A stretch of 64,000 nucleotides of DNA from positions 62,001-126,000 of the forward strand of contig JAODTK010002910.1 in the NCBI GenBank assembly GCA_026419785.1, written 5' to 3'. Shown in pieces: positions 36,930 to 48,200 of the stretch. The stretch comes from Sclerodactyla briareus. Taxonomy: Eukaryota; Echinodermata; Holothuroidea; Dendrochirotida; Sclerodactylidae. Both the position numbers and the translations under genes were made by a program. The notes under the pieces are model-generated. The model was given only the letters and a program-made list of their open reading frames with translations. It was not told where the DNA came from and did no database searches. Positions within the stretch are counted from its first letter, which is position 1, and each line of letters opens with the position of its first letter.

Positions 36930-38270
36930 TTGAATTCCAATTGTTTAATTAGTACAGCCTCAAACATAGCAAACATGTCAGTCCCCAACGGAAAGAATTT
37001 GGTACAGGGATCCCCAAAACAGTTAGCTCAGATGAGTTGGGGAGGTTTTTCAGAAATGGAGAGGTTACAAGTTGACCATAGACTCGGATATGAAAGTGCT
37101 GTCATGTTATGAGAATAACGAGCTAGCTGATTTGGCTGTTGGGGGGGGAAGCGGGTCTGAACGGCGAAGAATTTTTCAGTGTTGTATTGACTGCAAAGTT
37201 TGAAATGACACTTGATTCAAACACTAATGGGGAGAACTCGGCTGAATTGGAGGAAATATTAGCAAAACTGAATCATTCGGTATGAGTCCAACCCCCCAAT
37301 GCAAGAAAACCAGCGATATCCCCATCGACGCCCCTAAAATTGTACTCCAACTAATCCCACCCCCATATTGGCAGCTTACATCACCGCATTCTATTTTCTG
37401 GGGGATCCTAACCCCAAACCAGGAGAGGTGTCATTTGAGGCATGGAAACATGAAGGAGTTTGCTTGTTGAAGGAGAGTGATCCCCCAAAACATTACATCC
37501 ATGAGGTTGAAGGTCAATCAGGGGTCAAGCTGCTGAAGTTGTTGGGTTCTTGGCATAAAAGCAAAGGTTCCTGAGGTCCTGAACAAACTTGAACGTACTA
37601 GTACAGTGAAAGTGGGGGCGGGGTGATACTACAGCAGGCATATTTGAGTACCCAGGAGGGAGGGGAGAGTGCTAGCTTCGGCCTTAGGTGGCCAATTACT
37701 AGTGTTACAGTGTAGAGAGAGGGGCGGGATTTCTACAGAAAATGTTGACCCACCTTAAAGCTAAGATTTTGGCAGGGCATGTGCAATGAGAAAAGAAACA
37801 AGCCCTGCGTTCACAAGTAGACCATCTCTCTAATTTGACGAGTATTGAGGCAAGTGAGGATTTTGGGAGCAGGGAGAGGAAAGGGAAGGCCCAAAGTCTG
37901 CAATTACAAATAGGGTTTGTAAACCAAGGTCCAAACCCACCAGCGAACCCCATAGAGCCCCCACCCCCAATCTAAACAGCCTGACCTGACTAAAAACATT
38001 AGAGAACAAATAAACTCTAGGTTAGAAAAACTGGAAGAGGCTGGACGTGAATGTAATCAGACGAGGAATACACAGACTCATAAATTACCGCCTACAAATT
38101 GGTAAGGTAGGTCACAGGGCAAAGGGATGCCAAAACCCCCCAACTAAAGAGTGGATGGAACGCCAGAAAAAATATTCTTTAAAACGAACAAGGCACCCTG
38201 CCGGGGACAGGTAGGGGTGCCCCCCAGTCGCCAATGGGAGTCCCAAAATCCAAAAAGCCTATCAAAACTC
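36930..38270 (+). pseudogene. Retrotransposon gag remnant (PNMA-like capsid)
   Basis: The segment around 37400-37470 encodes DPNPKPGEVSFEAWKHE, resembling the 'Sxxxx(P)PKGEVxFExW' start of the capsid domain of the PNMA-type gag family carried by some Ty3/gypsy elements. Later fragments near 37500-37680 read as pieces of the same helical domain. Stops and shifts interrupt it throughout, and no intact CCHC zinc knuckle was found. Confidence 0.6.
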
Positions 38271-38279
38271 AATATTGGA

Positions 38280-38480
38280 GAGCTAGTGGGAAAAGAAACA
38301 TGTTGGTCAGTTTTTCGTGAATGGTAAAAGTTGCATTAGCATGGTGAATACTGGGTCACAGGTTACCAATGTTGCAAGTGGTTCAGGGACAAAACATTTC
38401 CAGAATACCAGTTCACCCATTAGAAGAGAATTTGAAGAGTGGGTGCGGAGTCAAGACGTCCCTATTTGGGGATTGTGAAT
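38280..38480 (+). pseudogene. Retrotransposon aspartic protease remnant
   Basis: A frame around 38341-38355 reads MVNTGSQVT. In retroviral-type proteases this position carries the catalytic DTG triad; here the aspartate is replaced by asparagine (AAT at 38347-38349). This alone would inactivate the enzyme if the base is correct. Flanking stops also break the frame. Confidence 0.6.
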
Positions 38481-39180
38481 CTAGATACCAGGGGTCTTTA
38501 ATGAAAAGTGCCACAAAAAGTGTGCGTTCTGTGTTAGCATTGCTTGTTCACGATAAAAATATAATACAGGAGAATACCCCTAACCATAGGAACAAAGCTG
38601 ATTGGGCAATGTCGAAGAGAATGCAAGGGAATACATGGGCCACCCACAGACCTGCAAATGGCAACAATTTCCACCCCCCGGTATTTGGCATACCAGTTTC
38701 TAAATGAAGAGGAGAAAGTAAACAGACGTGGAGGGAGATTGGGTCCTGTCAGAAATTGTTCAAAGCGACCACCCTCGTTGTTCACCCTAACCAAACTATG
38801 GTGCTAAGAGGCAAAACCAACCAAGCCAAACTGTGGGCATTACCTTTCAAGGATGTATCGATCGGAAAATCCACCACAACCAACTCTGCCAAGAAGGACT
38901 CTGCGGAACCACTGTTTTCACAGCCTGAATAGTAAACTCAATCTGAACTGCCCATAAGCCTTCGTTAATGGATCGAACCAACCCATAACAGCTCAAACCA
39001 AAGAAGTTTATTGCAGATATCTTTTATCTGCAAATAGTAACAGAAACTGATAGCCAAACATTGCAGTTCAAATTGATACTGTAGGTTCAAAATGAATGAA
39101 TCTGACAAAAAAGTTGGCAGAAAAGACCAAACAAAGTTACAATGAGCTAACATCTGGAAGTTGCCCGGCAACAGATGGCA

Positions 39181-40070
39181 ACTGAGGAAAATAAAGGAGT
39201 CCTCAGAAACAATATAGAGGCATTTGCTGAAAATGACAAGATTAGGACATCCTCTGCAGTGGACATGAAATTCCACTCAGAGATGACACCCAATTTTAAG
39301 GAGAGATATTAGAAGAATCCCCCTGCTCAATATAGTGAGGTCAAACAATGTCTCAATGATATGCTAGCTAGTGAGGATTAAGTTATAGGGAATCCCACAG
39401 TCCCTATGCATCACCAATAGTGATAGTTAGAAGCCAGGCACATGTAAACTAAGGGAATCTGATAGATCTGGGAAACTAAACAATTAAAACAATAAAGGAT
39501 AGTTTGCCCTACTAGGATCGAAGAGTCTTTGGATGCCCTGACCGGGGCAAAGTGGTTTTGTCCCTAGGATTACAGGCTGGCTATGGAGGTTCCAATAAAA
39601 GAGGAGGATAGGGCAAAAAAACTGCATTTACCACCCCTTAGGATTTTATGAGTGCAACAAAGAATGGCCTTTGGAGCGACGAACGCCCAGAACCTTCAGA
39701 GATTGATGGAAAAATTTGTAGGGGACATGGTAGGAACAATGCATAGTTTATGTGACGATTTATAATCATATCCTCTTCAACTTTCGAGGAAAACACATGC
39801 AACGGCTAGCGATGGTCTTGAGAAGGTGGAGTGAGTTTGGTCTCAAAACTGAAGCCTGCCAAGTGCGACTTTTTGAGAAAACGAGTCAAATTCAGGTCTG
39901 TTGTGTCGGAAGAGGAATGAAAAAATGACCCTGATAGATTGCAGCCATTAAAAAACTGGCCCACCACAGTAATGTGAAGAAATTGCAAATTTCAGGATTT
40001 TCGGTACTACAGAAGTTTTGTAGAGGGCTATTCCAAAATTGCTAAACCCCTTCATGGAGTGACAGGTGAA
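39181..40070 (+). pseudogene. Retrotransposon reverse transcriptase remnant
   Basis: Recognisable blocks in order are the 'RRIPPAQY' entry (about 39310), 'ESLDAL ... AKW' (about 39520), 'LQRLME' (about 39695), the catalytic Y-x-D-D region at 39747-39762, which is disrupted by a frameshift, and 'EFGLK' (about 39830). These match Ty3/gypsy reverse transcriptases. Multiple stops and shifts make it non-functional as written. Confidence 0.85.
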
Positions 40071-40184
40071 CCGGGGGAGTAAGGTAAGGTAAAGGGAACA
40101 AGTCACTGGATCTAAGTGGGAGTGGAACAGGAGTGTCAAGTGTCATTGAGACCCGGGTTCCAAAGGTTATTTTTTTTTTTTTTT

Positions 40185-40740
40185 TTTATAGACCCCATGC
40201 TCGCCTACACTGACTACAGCCTCCCCTTTAAGGTACATACAGATGCTAGTAAAGATGGCTTAGGTGCAGTCCTATATCCAAAAAGCAAGAGGGAACGGAC
40301 GCGGTTAATGCATTTGCCAGTAGGGACTTCGGAGAGAGGAGGAAGCAATACCCTGCTCATAAGTTGGAATTTCTCGCTTTAAAGTGGGCAGTCACTGAGA
40401 AGTTCAAAGTACCTTGTATGAAGGGAATTTGAGGTCCTGACAGATAAACAATCCCCTCACCTATGTGGGGTTAACCACTGCAAAACTTGATGCTACAGGG
40501 ATAGATGGTTCTGGCAGCATTAGGAGCTATTCAATTACAATCACTACAGCCAGGAAGTAGGAATGGTGATGATGATGGCTGTCTAGAAGACCTCTTAATG
40601 AAAATGGGAAATTCTTGTTCAGCTGAACCCCTCGTTCTGAAGGTGTTTTGTCAAAGGCCACAGAATGATCTACCTACCAAAGGAATTAGCCACAGAGCCC
40701 CTGCCGAAACCATTGCGATGGGGACAAGGGGCAGTGCCTG
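40185..40740 (+). pseudogene. Retrotransposon RNase H remnant
   Basis: A frame from about 40190 reads PFKVHTDASKDGLGAVLY, the first conserved block of Ty3/gypsy RNase H with its catalytic Asp. Downstream 'HKLEFLALKWAVTEKF' (about 40355-40405) and 'LTTAKLDATG' (about 40470-40500) follow in other frames. A T run at 40168-40187 just before the domain looks like a homopolymer artefact or insertion. Confidence 0.85.
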
Positions 40741-41009
40741 ACAATATGGAAACCACCAACAGGATACCCTCTGTGATCTTCTGAGTGGGCTAAAAAGTCC
40801 AAGCTAATGGACCCTGTAGTATCAAGGAATAATTTCGATAAGGAACCGAAATAGACATCAGCTGCCAAAGAAAGGGCAAACGAGGCCAGATTGTTTGTAG
40901 TACTTGGGAAGGAGACGTCTAATATGCAAAGATACATTTGGTATCGAAAGAAACAAGGGCCAAATAGAGAGGGGTTAATGTACCAATTCTCAAACCCTAT
41001 TGACAAAGA

Positions 41010-42000
41010 AATGAAATTTTGAGATACTTGCCTGATGAAATGGGGTCACTTCGGGGAAACGAACGAGTGCACGAATAGCAAGATCCAGGTTTTATTGGCC
41101 CAGAATGGCAAATGATATCACAGCTTATGTTAGGGATTGTGAGCGATGCCTCTGTCGAAAGGCAACTAACAAACATTTACGAAAAAGCTCCCCTGGATAA
41201 ACCTACAAACTAGTGTAGCCCAGGGAAATGTTTTTTGTGTAGCTATGTAGACTTCTTGTCATTAGGCGAAGCGAAAGGTGCTACACTAGCATACTTGTTG
41301 TAACAGATAATTTCAACGGTCAAGACCAAGCGTTTCATACCCGGAAACAACTGACAAAGACCACTGCAAAGAATTTATTTGTAAAATTTTGTATGTGAAT
41401 TATGGCATTCCTGCCAGGTTACATTCAGATCAGGTCGAAACTTTGAGTCATCAGTAATCAAACACTTGTGTGAAATGGCTGGGATATCCAAGCGGACAAC
41501 ACCCCTTATCACACCCAGGGAAACGGCTAGTGTGAAAGATTTAATAGGACTTTACTTTCAATGCTTGGGACTCTGAGTGAGGAGAAGAAAGTGACTGGAA
41601 AGCATATGTTTGCACCACTAGGGCATGCAGTCTAATTGTACTCAGAACAGTGCTACCCAGTATTCACTTATTGCCTCATGTTTGGCCGTCACCCAAGATG
41701 CCAGTTGATTATACTTATGTCTAGACACAGGAAATGGTACCCCCAAGAGTCAATCAAAGACTATGCCCAGAAGCTCAGAGACAGACTGAATATGCTTACC
41801 AGTTAGCTTCTGTGAAAAAAAGTCTCAATCTAATGCTGACAAAAATAAGCATCAGTATGACAAGCGGTTGAGGGAGAGTCCCTGTACGACCTGGTGATAG
41901 AGTATTAGTCAGGAATGTATGACTACACGGGAAATGTAAGGTGGGATTGACCGCTGGGATAAAACAGTTTTAGCGCATCTGCAAAACAGGTTAGTCAAGG
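41010..42000 (+). pseudogene. Retrotransposon integrase remnant
   Basis: A zinc-binding HHCC region is suggested by 'GHFGE' (about 41045) and 'CERCLCRK' (about 41135-41165). The core has 'LHSDQ' near 41425, carrying one of the catalytic aspartates, then an 'FNRT'-like block and 'SDWKAYV' near 41595, and a 'PVRPGDRVLVRN' segment near 41885 typical of the C-terminal module. Frames are broken repeatedly. Confidence 0.8.
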
Positions 42001-43048
42001 ACTCCCGTGTATGTCATCAGCCAGAGAATGGTAAGTGCGTCGGGAGAAAAACCCTAAATGAATATGCTTTGGACCCTACAGTCCTTGCCCCGTCCTAGAG
42101 TGTTCACCCCCTAAGAAGAGCCAGTAGGCTCTCCTTAATTAGAGAAGTTGCCTGAACCTAATTGGTGGATGATGAATGGATGGGAAATGAATGACAGTGA
42201 CGAGGATGCCTGATAGTGTGTGGGTAGTTCCTTATCCCAGGTGCAAGAGCCAGAGGAGGGAAGAGAGCTTAGAACCCCTGGAACTGAGCCCAAAGGTGAA
42301 ACTCCTGTCCCCACTAGGCCTGAGAGCATCACCCCTTCAAGGGTAGAAGCACCTGTGTCATTCCAGGGATGGATAGAGAGAGTAATTGTGAGGTGGGATC
42401 AGTACCAGAATTAGAGAGAGAACTAATCCCTGATCCTGTACCCAGTCCTAGATATTCTCCACCGCCTTCCCCACCTCCATTACCAGAGCGAGGAGCAAGT
42501 GGAAGGAAATGGTGATGAGGATGATGTGTCCTTGCAGCCAATTGGGTTAGGAGGTAACCAAAGGTTGGCAGAGGAATAGAGAACCTTAGGTCCTGTTCAA
42601 TATAAACAGGCCCTGTAAATAGGTTAGAGGAGGTGTTAAGTCTATTGGGAGAGAAATTAAATATTCTCCAAATATCACGTCAGACAGTGTAATTGGGAAA
42701 CTGTCAAACGAGAATTTGAAGAACATTTTAATATTATTCAATAGTATTGCTGATCATTGATGTGTTGTGGTTCCTAAGAATATTTTATGGACTATTGTGA
42801 TATTGGTTGTAGGTACACAGTGATTAGGTTGAGATGTAGTGACAGAATGTGCTTCCTGGACTACAGGCATGTACTAAATGTGTTCAAGTGTTTAATTATA
42901 CGATGATATTGGTACTGTCGATTTCAGAATGTTGACGTATGAACATTTTACTTTCAGTGTCATGTGAATACGTTATTCAATCTTTGTAGTGAACCATGGA
43001 GGTAGGTGTCATGGGTACTGTGGGTACATGGGGACAGTTGTGTATTTT
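42001..43048 (+). other. Retrotransposon 3' interior, C-terminal pol and untranslated region
   Basis: A short proline/glutamate-rich frame (42220-42414) probably represents the end of pol. From about 42600 on, no coding signal is seen. There is no hydrophobic envelope-like protein. Confidence 0.5.
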
Positions 43049-43060
43049 GAGAGGAGAAGA
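43049..43060 (+). promoter_or_regulatory. Polypurine tract of the LTR retrotransposon
   Basis: GAGAGGAGAAGA directly precedes the TGTAG start of the 3' LTR, the position and composition expected for the plus-strand primer of reverse transcription. Confidence 0.75.
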
Positions 43061-44623
43061 TGTAGACTGATGGGCTAATTGTATACTGTCTGATATTAAT
43101 TGATTAAACAATAATTAGTTAGCTGGATATGATAACCCTTGTCCAGTCCCAGTATAGGGTAAAGGGCTGAGACTGGTAAAAGTCTATTTCTCTTTCTGCC
43201 TGAGGTCATGGCCTAGCCCAACTGGTTACAGGATGTGTCTGGTTGCATGTCCCACGATCTAATTTAATTGTAAACAGTTCTCGTGTATTAGCCTACCTAA
43301 AACTTCTTTGATGCTACTACTGTGATTGGAGGGGGATGCTATACATTCATTGAATGTATTTCGTGAAGAAAGGATAAGTCAGGAGGTCTGTGAACATTTT
43401 AAATGTTGATATTTCCAAGAAAACAGGGCTCTGCACCTGCCACCTGTGCTTGAAATGATGATATTTGCAGCCTCTGGGTGCAAGAATGATAGTTCAGCCT
43501 CCTGCACTTGACATTGACCAATCCATGGAGGGGGGTGTGACTTGTCATTTTTTATAGCCAAATCGGAAAGTTATGTCTTGATTGGGAAAAACTTTGATCA
43601 TCCCTATGGAATTACTGTGTGAGGGCCGGTGCCTGTTGTGGTATTAACATGTACTAGTCCTTATAAATGGTGTTTTGTGTCTGGAAGCACTATAAACCAC
43701 CACCACATCAGGAGTATACAATCTTACCGTATACTGCTATATCACTTGGAAGCATGACCAAAGTTAGACTAGCTAGAACTGCTATGTCTAGAGAGAGGCA
43801 CTCATTTTTGCTGTTATCAAGAATCAACTCGAGCAATTATATCAAGAATCAACTCGAGCAACTTTAATCAAGAAACTGTTTTTATCGGAGAACTTGGATG
43901 TGAGATAAAGTTCGCTTATTCATCAAGATATGCTGGCAGTCGTGAGACTGGGAGTTAGTTTCATCACTGGATCCAAGACACGCTCCAGCTTTATATTTAT
44001 TTTGTGGATATCCAAACTACAATTCAGAGAAGTCAGCGAAGCCTGTATACTGTGAGTAATATTAATTTCACCCCACCACTTTGATGTCCTTCTGGACGAG
44101 AACGTCAACTTTGAAGCCTTTTACTGCCACCCACTCCAGCCAGTGGATTTCACCATCCTGCCGCCCAGCTGTCCACCCCATACCAAGGTGTTTCCAGAAG
44201 ACGATCAGCCCATCCTAATTAGCTAATTCAGATGTACATGTCCGCGCCGCAGTTCGACGTTGTGGCCACATTATTCCATCTGAGGTAAAATGGCGCCAGT
44301 CAGTTGAATTGATATTTAAAGAATTAATCCCCAGTTGTTTATTCCATGTATTTTGATATAATGTGAACTTGGAGAAACTAGAGTCTGAGGACTAGTTAGA
44401 CTTGAATAATGTTCATTGTTCCATATCAAATCCTTTATGTGGTTGCATTCTCTGGGTAATATTTCTTGTTGCAAGTTCAGTAGGACTATTTAAAGTTTTG
44501 GTACATTGTCACACCCTCTACAGTTTGGATTCCCAGTCCTGTCGTGAAATCTAGACAGTTCCCCCTCAGTTTAAAATTTGTTGGAAAGCTGTGTTTTTAG
44601 CAGATGATAACAAAGGGACTACA
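43061..44623 (+). repeat. 3' LTR
   Basis: About 1563 bp with TATAAA at 43662-43667 and a CTACA end at 44619-44623. Compared with the 5' LTR it shows numerous substitutions as well as indels, so insertion is probably not recent, although assembly error inflates the divergence. Confidence 0.9.
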
Positions 44624-45162
44624 TGTACTACTTACCTCTTACTCTAGGCCACATCATTGTAAAATATGGACATTGCATGTTTTTACCTAGAAATACTTTT
44701 ACCGATGTTGAACATACATTGAGCTTGAAGTGCTGACACCTGGGTGGCCATGAGCCTGTCTGGTAGCTAAGGTCAAGAGGAGTAAAGACGCATAATGTAC
44801 CATCGCTTGTGGAATTTTGCAAACCAGTCATACCCTCCCGCTTGTTCAGGCAATTGAGGGTCATGATAGGCAATTTGTAAAAATGGGATATAATCTGCAA
44901 ATCTGCATTTACCTATGATGCTCTTGCAACAAACCTCAAACGGGCTTATTTGTTACATTTGTGCAGTTTGAGCATACAAGCACCATTGGTGACTTCTAGT
45001 TACAAGTTTGGCACTTCAGGTTGTTTAGCACTCTGACTTTAGTGAGTGGCCCGGACACTACAACTGCGATAATGTACCCGTAAATTCCAAGGACTTACTT
45101 GCTCAAGTTGGAAGAGATAGAAATGTGCAAATCATTTTCTAATAATTTCCTTTCCTTGTCAG

Positions 45163-45270
45163 GCTTCTGTGTACCACATTGTCATCGAGATCGTCCTGAT
45201 AGTGTTTTGTTTATCATCAAGCTGCTACTTACAAAGAGTTATCCCAGAGAAACCATAACTAACCGAAGAG
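45163..45270 (+). CDS. SPTLC1: SPTLC1 exon with N-terminal membrane helix
   Basis: The frame starts ASVYHIVIEIVLIVF, a hydrophobic stretch matching APAYHLILEGILILW, the membrane-anchoring helix of human SPTLC1. A frameshift follows, then YKELSQRN and LTEE, matching the YKLQERSDLT segment. The acceptor is tttccttgtcag, ending at 45162, and the donor is gtgagt at 45271. The preceding exon should encode the first ~20 residues; none was recognised between the LTR retrotransposon and here. Confidence 0.83.
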
Positions 45271-48200
45271 GTGAGTAATTGCCTATAAATTAGGGGCCGG
45301 GGGCCTATGGGAGGGTAACATGTCAGCTGAAAAAATTGTCCAGAAGGCAGGTGGTGAACTTTGAGAGGCTTTAGTTTTAAAGTTTATTTTCGCTAGTGGG
45401 GGACTGTTAGCATTCATAGTTGAGTGAACTGTTTATAAATATAAACTATTGGATAAGTTTTCAAATAATATATTCAACCAACATGAAACACTCAACTGTC
45501 TCAACAGCTATCTGTATGTAGGCCCCATCTTCCATAATGAGTTCCGAAAACTCATTGAATTAGTAGAGATCATAGTCATTTGGGGTAAAATGGGGAAGTG
45601 ATATATTTTTTGCAATTTAGCTCGTGAACGTGAAAAGTTAGTCATGCCTAAGTGGATAAAGCCATTTTTGGGGGGACATGAATGAACCCTAATATAGTTT
45701 TTCTTCACATCAAGGTACAACTGGGGTCAGCAGAGGTCATTTTAATAACCTTGTAAATAGGTATAAAGTCAGATGCTGATCCTCGGTGAAGAAAATTTGG
45801 TGTAGGGCCCTATGAGTAAGGATACAGCCTATTTTAAATGTATTTAATCATTTGAGTTTGTTGGTTAGAAGATTACAGACAAACCTCAAAGGTCTAGTTG
45901 GTTAGGCACATATTATGGGATGTTAATAGTGTGAACTGAACAGATTGTTCAGGTCATGAGACATCCTAATTAAGTCACATAATTTTGCATAATTCGTCGT
46001 GCAAAATTTCATTGATTTCATTGGATATTTTATGAAACTTGGTGGGTATGGCTTCTCTTTAGTCCCAAAAGATTTCAACTTAGACTTAGGGTCACTGGAG
46101 GTCATCAAGTACCTAATTTGCATAATTTCTTTCTTGCTGCAAATTCATTGAAACTCCATGGAACGTATTCGAGCCGTGCCTGCCATTTGTCCTGGGCAGG
46201 GGAGGATCCTGCGTTTGGGGGGGTGGGGGTTGCTATGGCTCCATTGGCTGGCACAATTTGCACACAATTTGGGTGATCTTGCACTACATTTTTTGGCCAC
46301 CTCATCCCCCCCATTTCCTGCAACTTGAATCCTGTCCTTGGTTCTGGTCCTGGGGATTATGAATTAGAAAATGTCACTGGACGTCAATAATGTGCAATTT
46401 GCATAATTTAGCCATTTCTAATTTAGGAGTCCAATCATCCCCAAAACTTTATACTCTATTAATTGACATTCGATTGAATTTGAAATTAGGACTGTCACCT
46501 GCCTTTATGTTAAACAGCAGCTGGCCAACTACTTATCCACCCTATGTGCTTTTAGTTTTGGCTGTTATTATCTGCTAATGGCATGTTGCTCTTCTTTGTT
46601 TGACCTCCATGATCAGGTTGGTGGAAACACCACTGATCCTGATAAGGCGAGACTACAGGTTTGACCCATTTGTCTTGAAATTAACAAATTATGGGGTCAG
46701 ATGTTGCCAATGCATATATAGCTCTATCACATGTGGCATTTAGTGTGTTCTGGAAATGCTTGCCAGCAATAATCATGGGGTTTGAAGTCAGCAGTCCGAC
46801 ATCTTAGGTAATCTCACCAAAAAACGCTCTAGGTAAAGTCCTTGTTATTATTGGATTGTGACCCAGATTTCCAGGTCATATACCATTGCTCTACCAAGTG
46901 TGCTAACAACTTTGTCAATATATACCTATGGAACTGTCACCTTGAGGTCTCGTAATCTAATTAGGACTGCTCCCAGTTCACTTTGTAGATTGAGCAGTGT
47001 CAGAGCATGATGACACTGCTTAATAACTGCTATGTCTGCAATATATTATTCCTTCCTGTTCTTAGGAAAAGAAGAATTGATCAAAGAGTGGCAACCAGAG
47101 CCTCTTGTCCCAGACCCCCTGATGATCACCCAGCTCTACAGCCAAGGGTAGTCCAAAGGAAGTCATGCAGCATGCAAGTCCCCTACAGGTAATTGATGGC
47201 TTCAAGATCTCCCTGGACTCAACTGTAATTGGGTGCCTTGGCTGGTGCACAAGATCTCCACAAACTCACCTATAATTGGTTCCCTGACTGGTCCACATGT
47301 TCCCCTAAACTCACTTAATAATTGGTGACTTGGCTGGTGCACAAGGTCTCTCCAGAGGCCCAAACTCACCTGAAATCGGTGCTGAACGACTGGGCCAAAA
47401 ATCTCATCAAACTCACCTATAATTGGTGCCATGAGTGACTGATCCACAAGATCTTAACAAACTCCGCCTATAATTGGTGCATTGGCTGATGAACAGTCTC
47501 ACCAAATTTTCCTTTAATTGATGTCTCGGCTGGGAATTATGAGCCAAAGGCCCAGTTTGATCACAGTTAGGGCTCCTTATATGTAATGACACACTTTATC
47601 TCTTCCTCCAAATTTTGTTGCACAGTGTTGATGATGGGCCTCACTAATGCTCTACCAGTGACACATACAGAGTGTTTAGATCATCTTACAAGGTGTCCCT
47701 ATCAGGATCAAGAATAAAGAGTCCAGGGGTTACTTTTCAAAAGAAAGAGCCCCTAGTTCATGGAATCCAGCATGGACCATGGGTTATTTTTGTAGGACCA
47801 GGGGCTCTGATCACTATCTGGACTTTTGCATTGAGAAGGACCAGGGCTTCAAATGAGAAAAAACAACCCCAGAGGCTATAAACCTAGCTCACATGCATTT
47901 CTACATACACTGAAGTGTCAGTCTGCCAACAAAACACGGAGATAGCGCTTGCTGCATTCATTAGTTAGTGAAGACCCCAGGGGCTATTACCCCTAAAAAT
48001 AGCCCCTTTGTTTGTACAATTTCATGAGGAACTTGGATTATTGATGTATTGCATGGGGCTCATAGCCCCTGGGGCCCTGCTCATTGTGATCCCTGGTTCC
48101 TGGAATTCAGGTCCATCATGTGATCAATGAGGAGATAGTTTGTGCAGTTTTTGTGATTTGTATTGTAACTGGGTCCGTGTAATCAGTGTTCAATAAAATG

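Larger units (their letters stand above)
35111..44623 (+). mobile_element. Ty3/gypsy LTR retrotransposon, full-length but decayed
   Basis: Two direct LTRs (35111-36693 and 43061-44623) enclose a ~6.4-kb interior with gag, protease, reverse transcriptase, RNase H and integrase remnants in that order, the standard Ty3/gypsy layout. The LTRs start TGTAG; the right one ends CTACA and the left one TTACA. A purine tract adjoins the 3' LTR. No long open frame survives: every domain is broken by stops or shifts. No envelope-like gene was seen. The flanks CGTCA and TGTAC do not match, so no target duplication is visible. A primer-binding site should start right after 36693 (ACGGCGTCC), but I cannot name the tRNA. 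It lies between UTP18 and the first SPTLC1 exon found. Confidence 0.92.

Noticed and set aside
44624-45160. SPTLC1 first exon
   Set aside because: Expected residues (an ATG followed by a WVLVEM-like segment) were not found here or upstream to 27531; no candidate was good enough to report.
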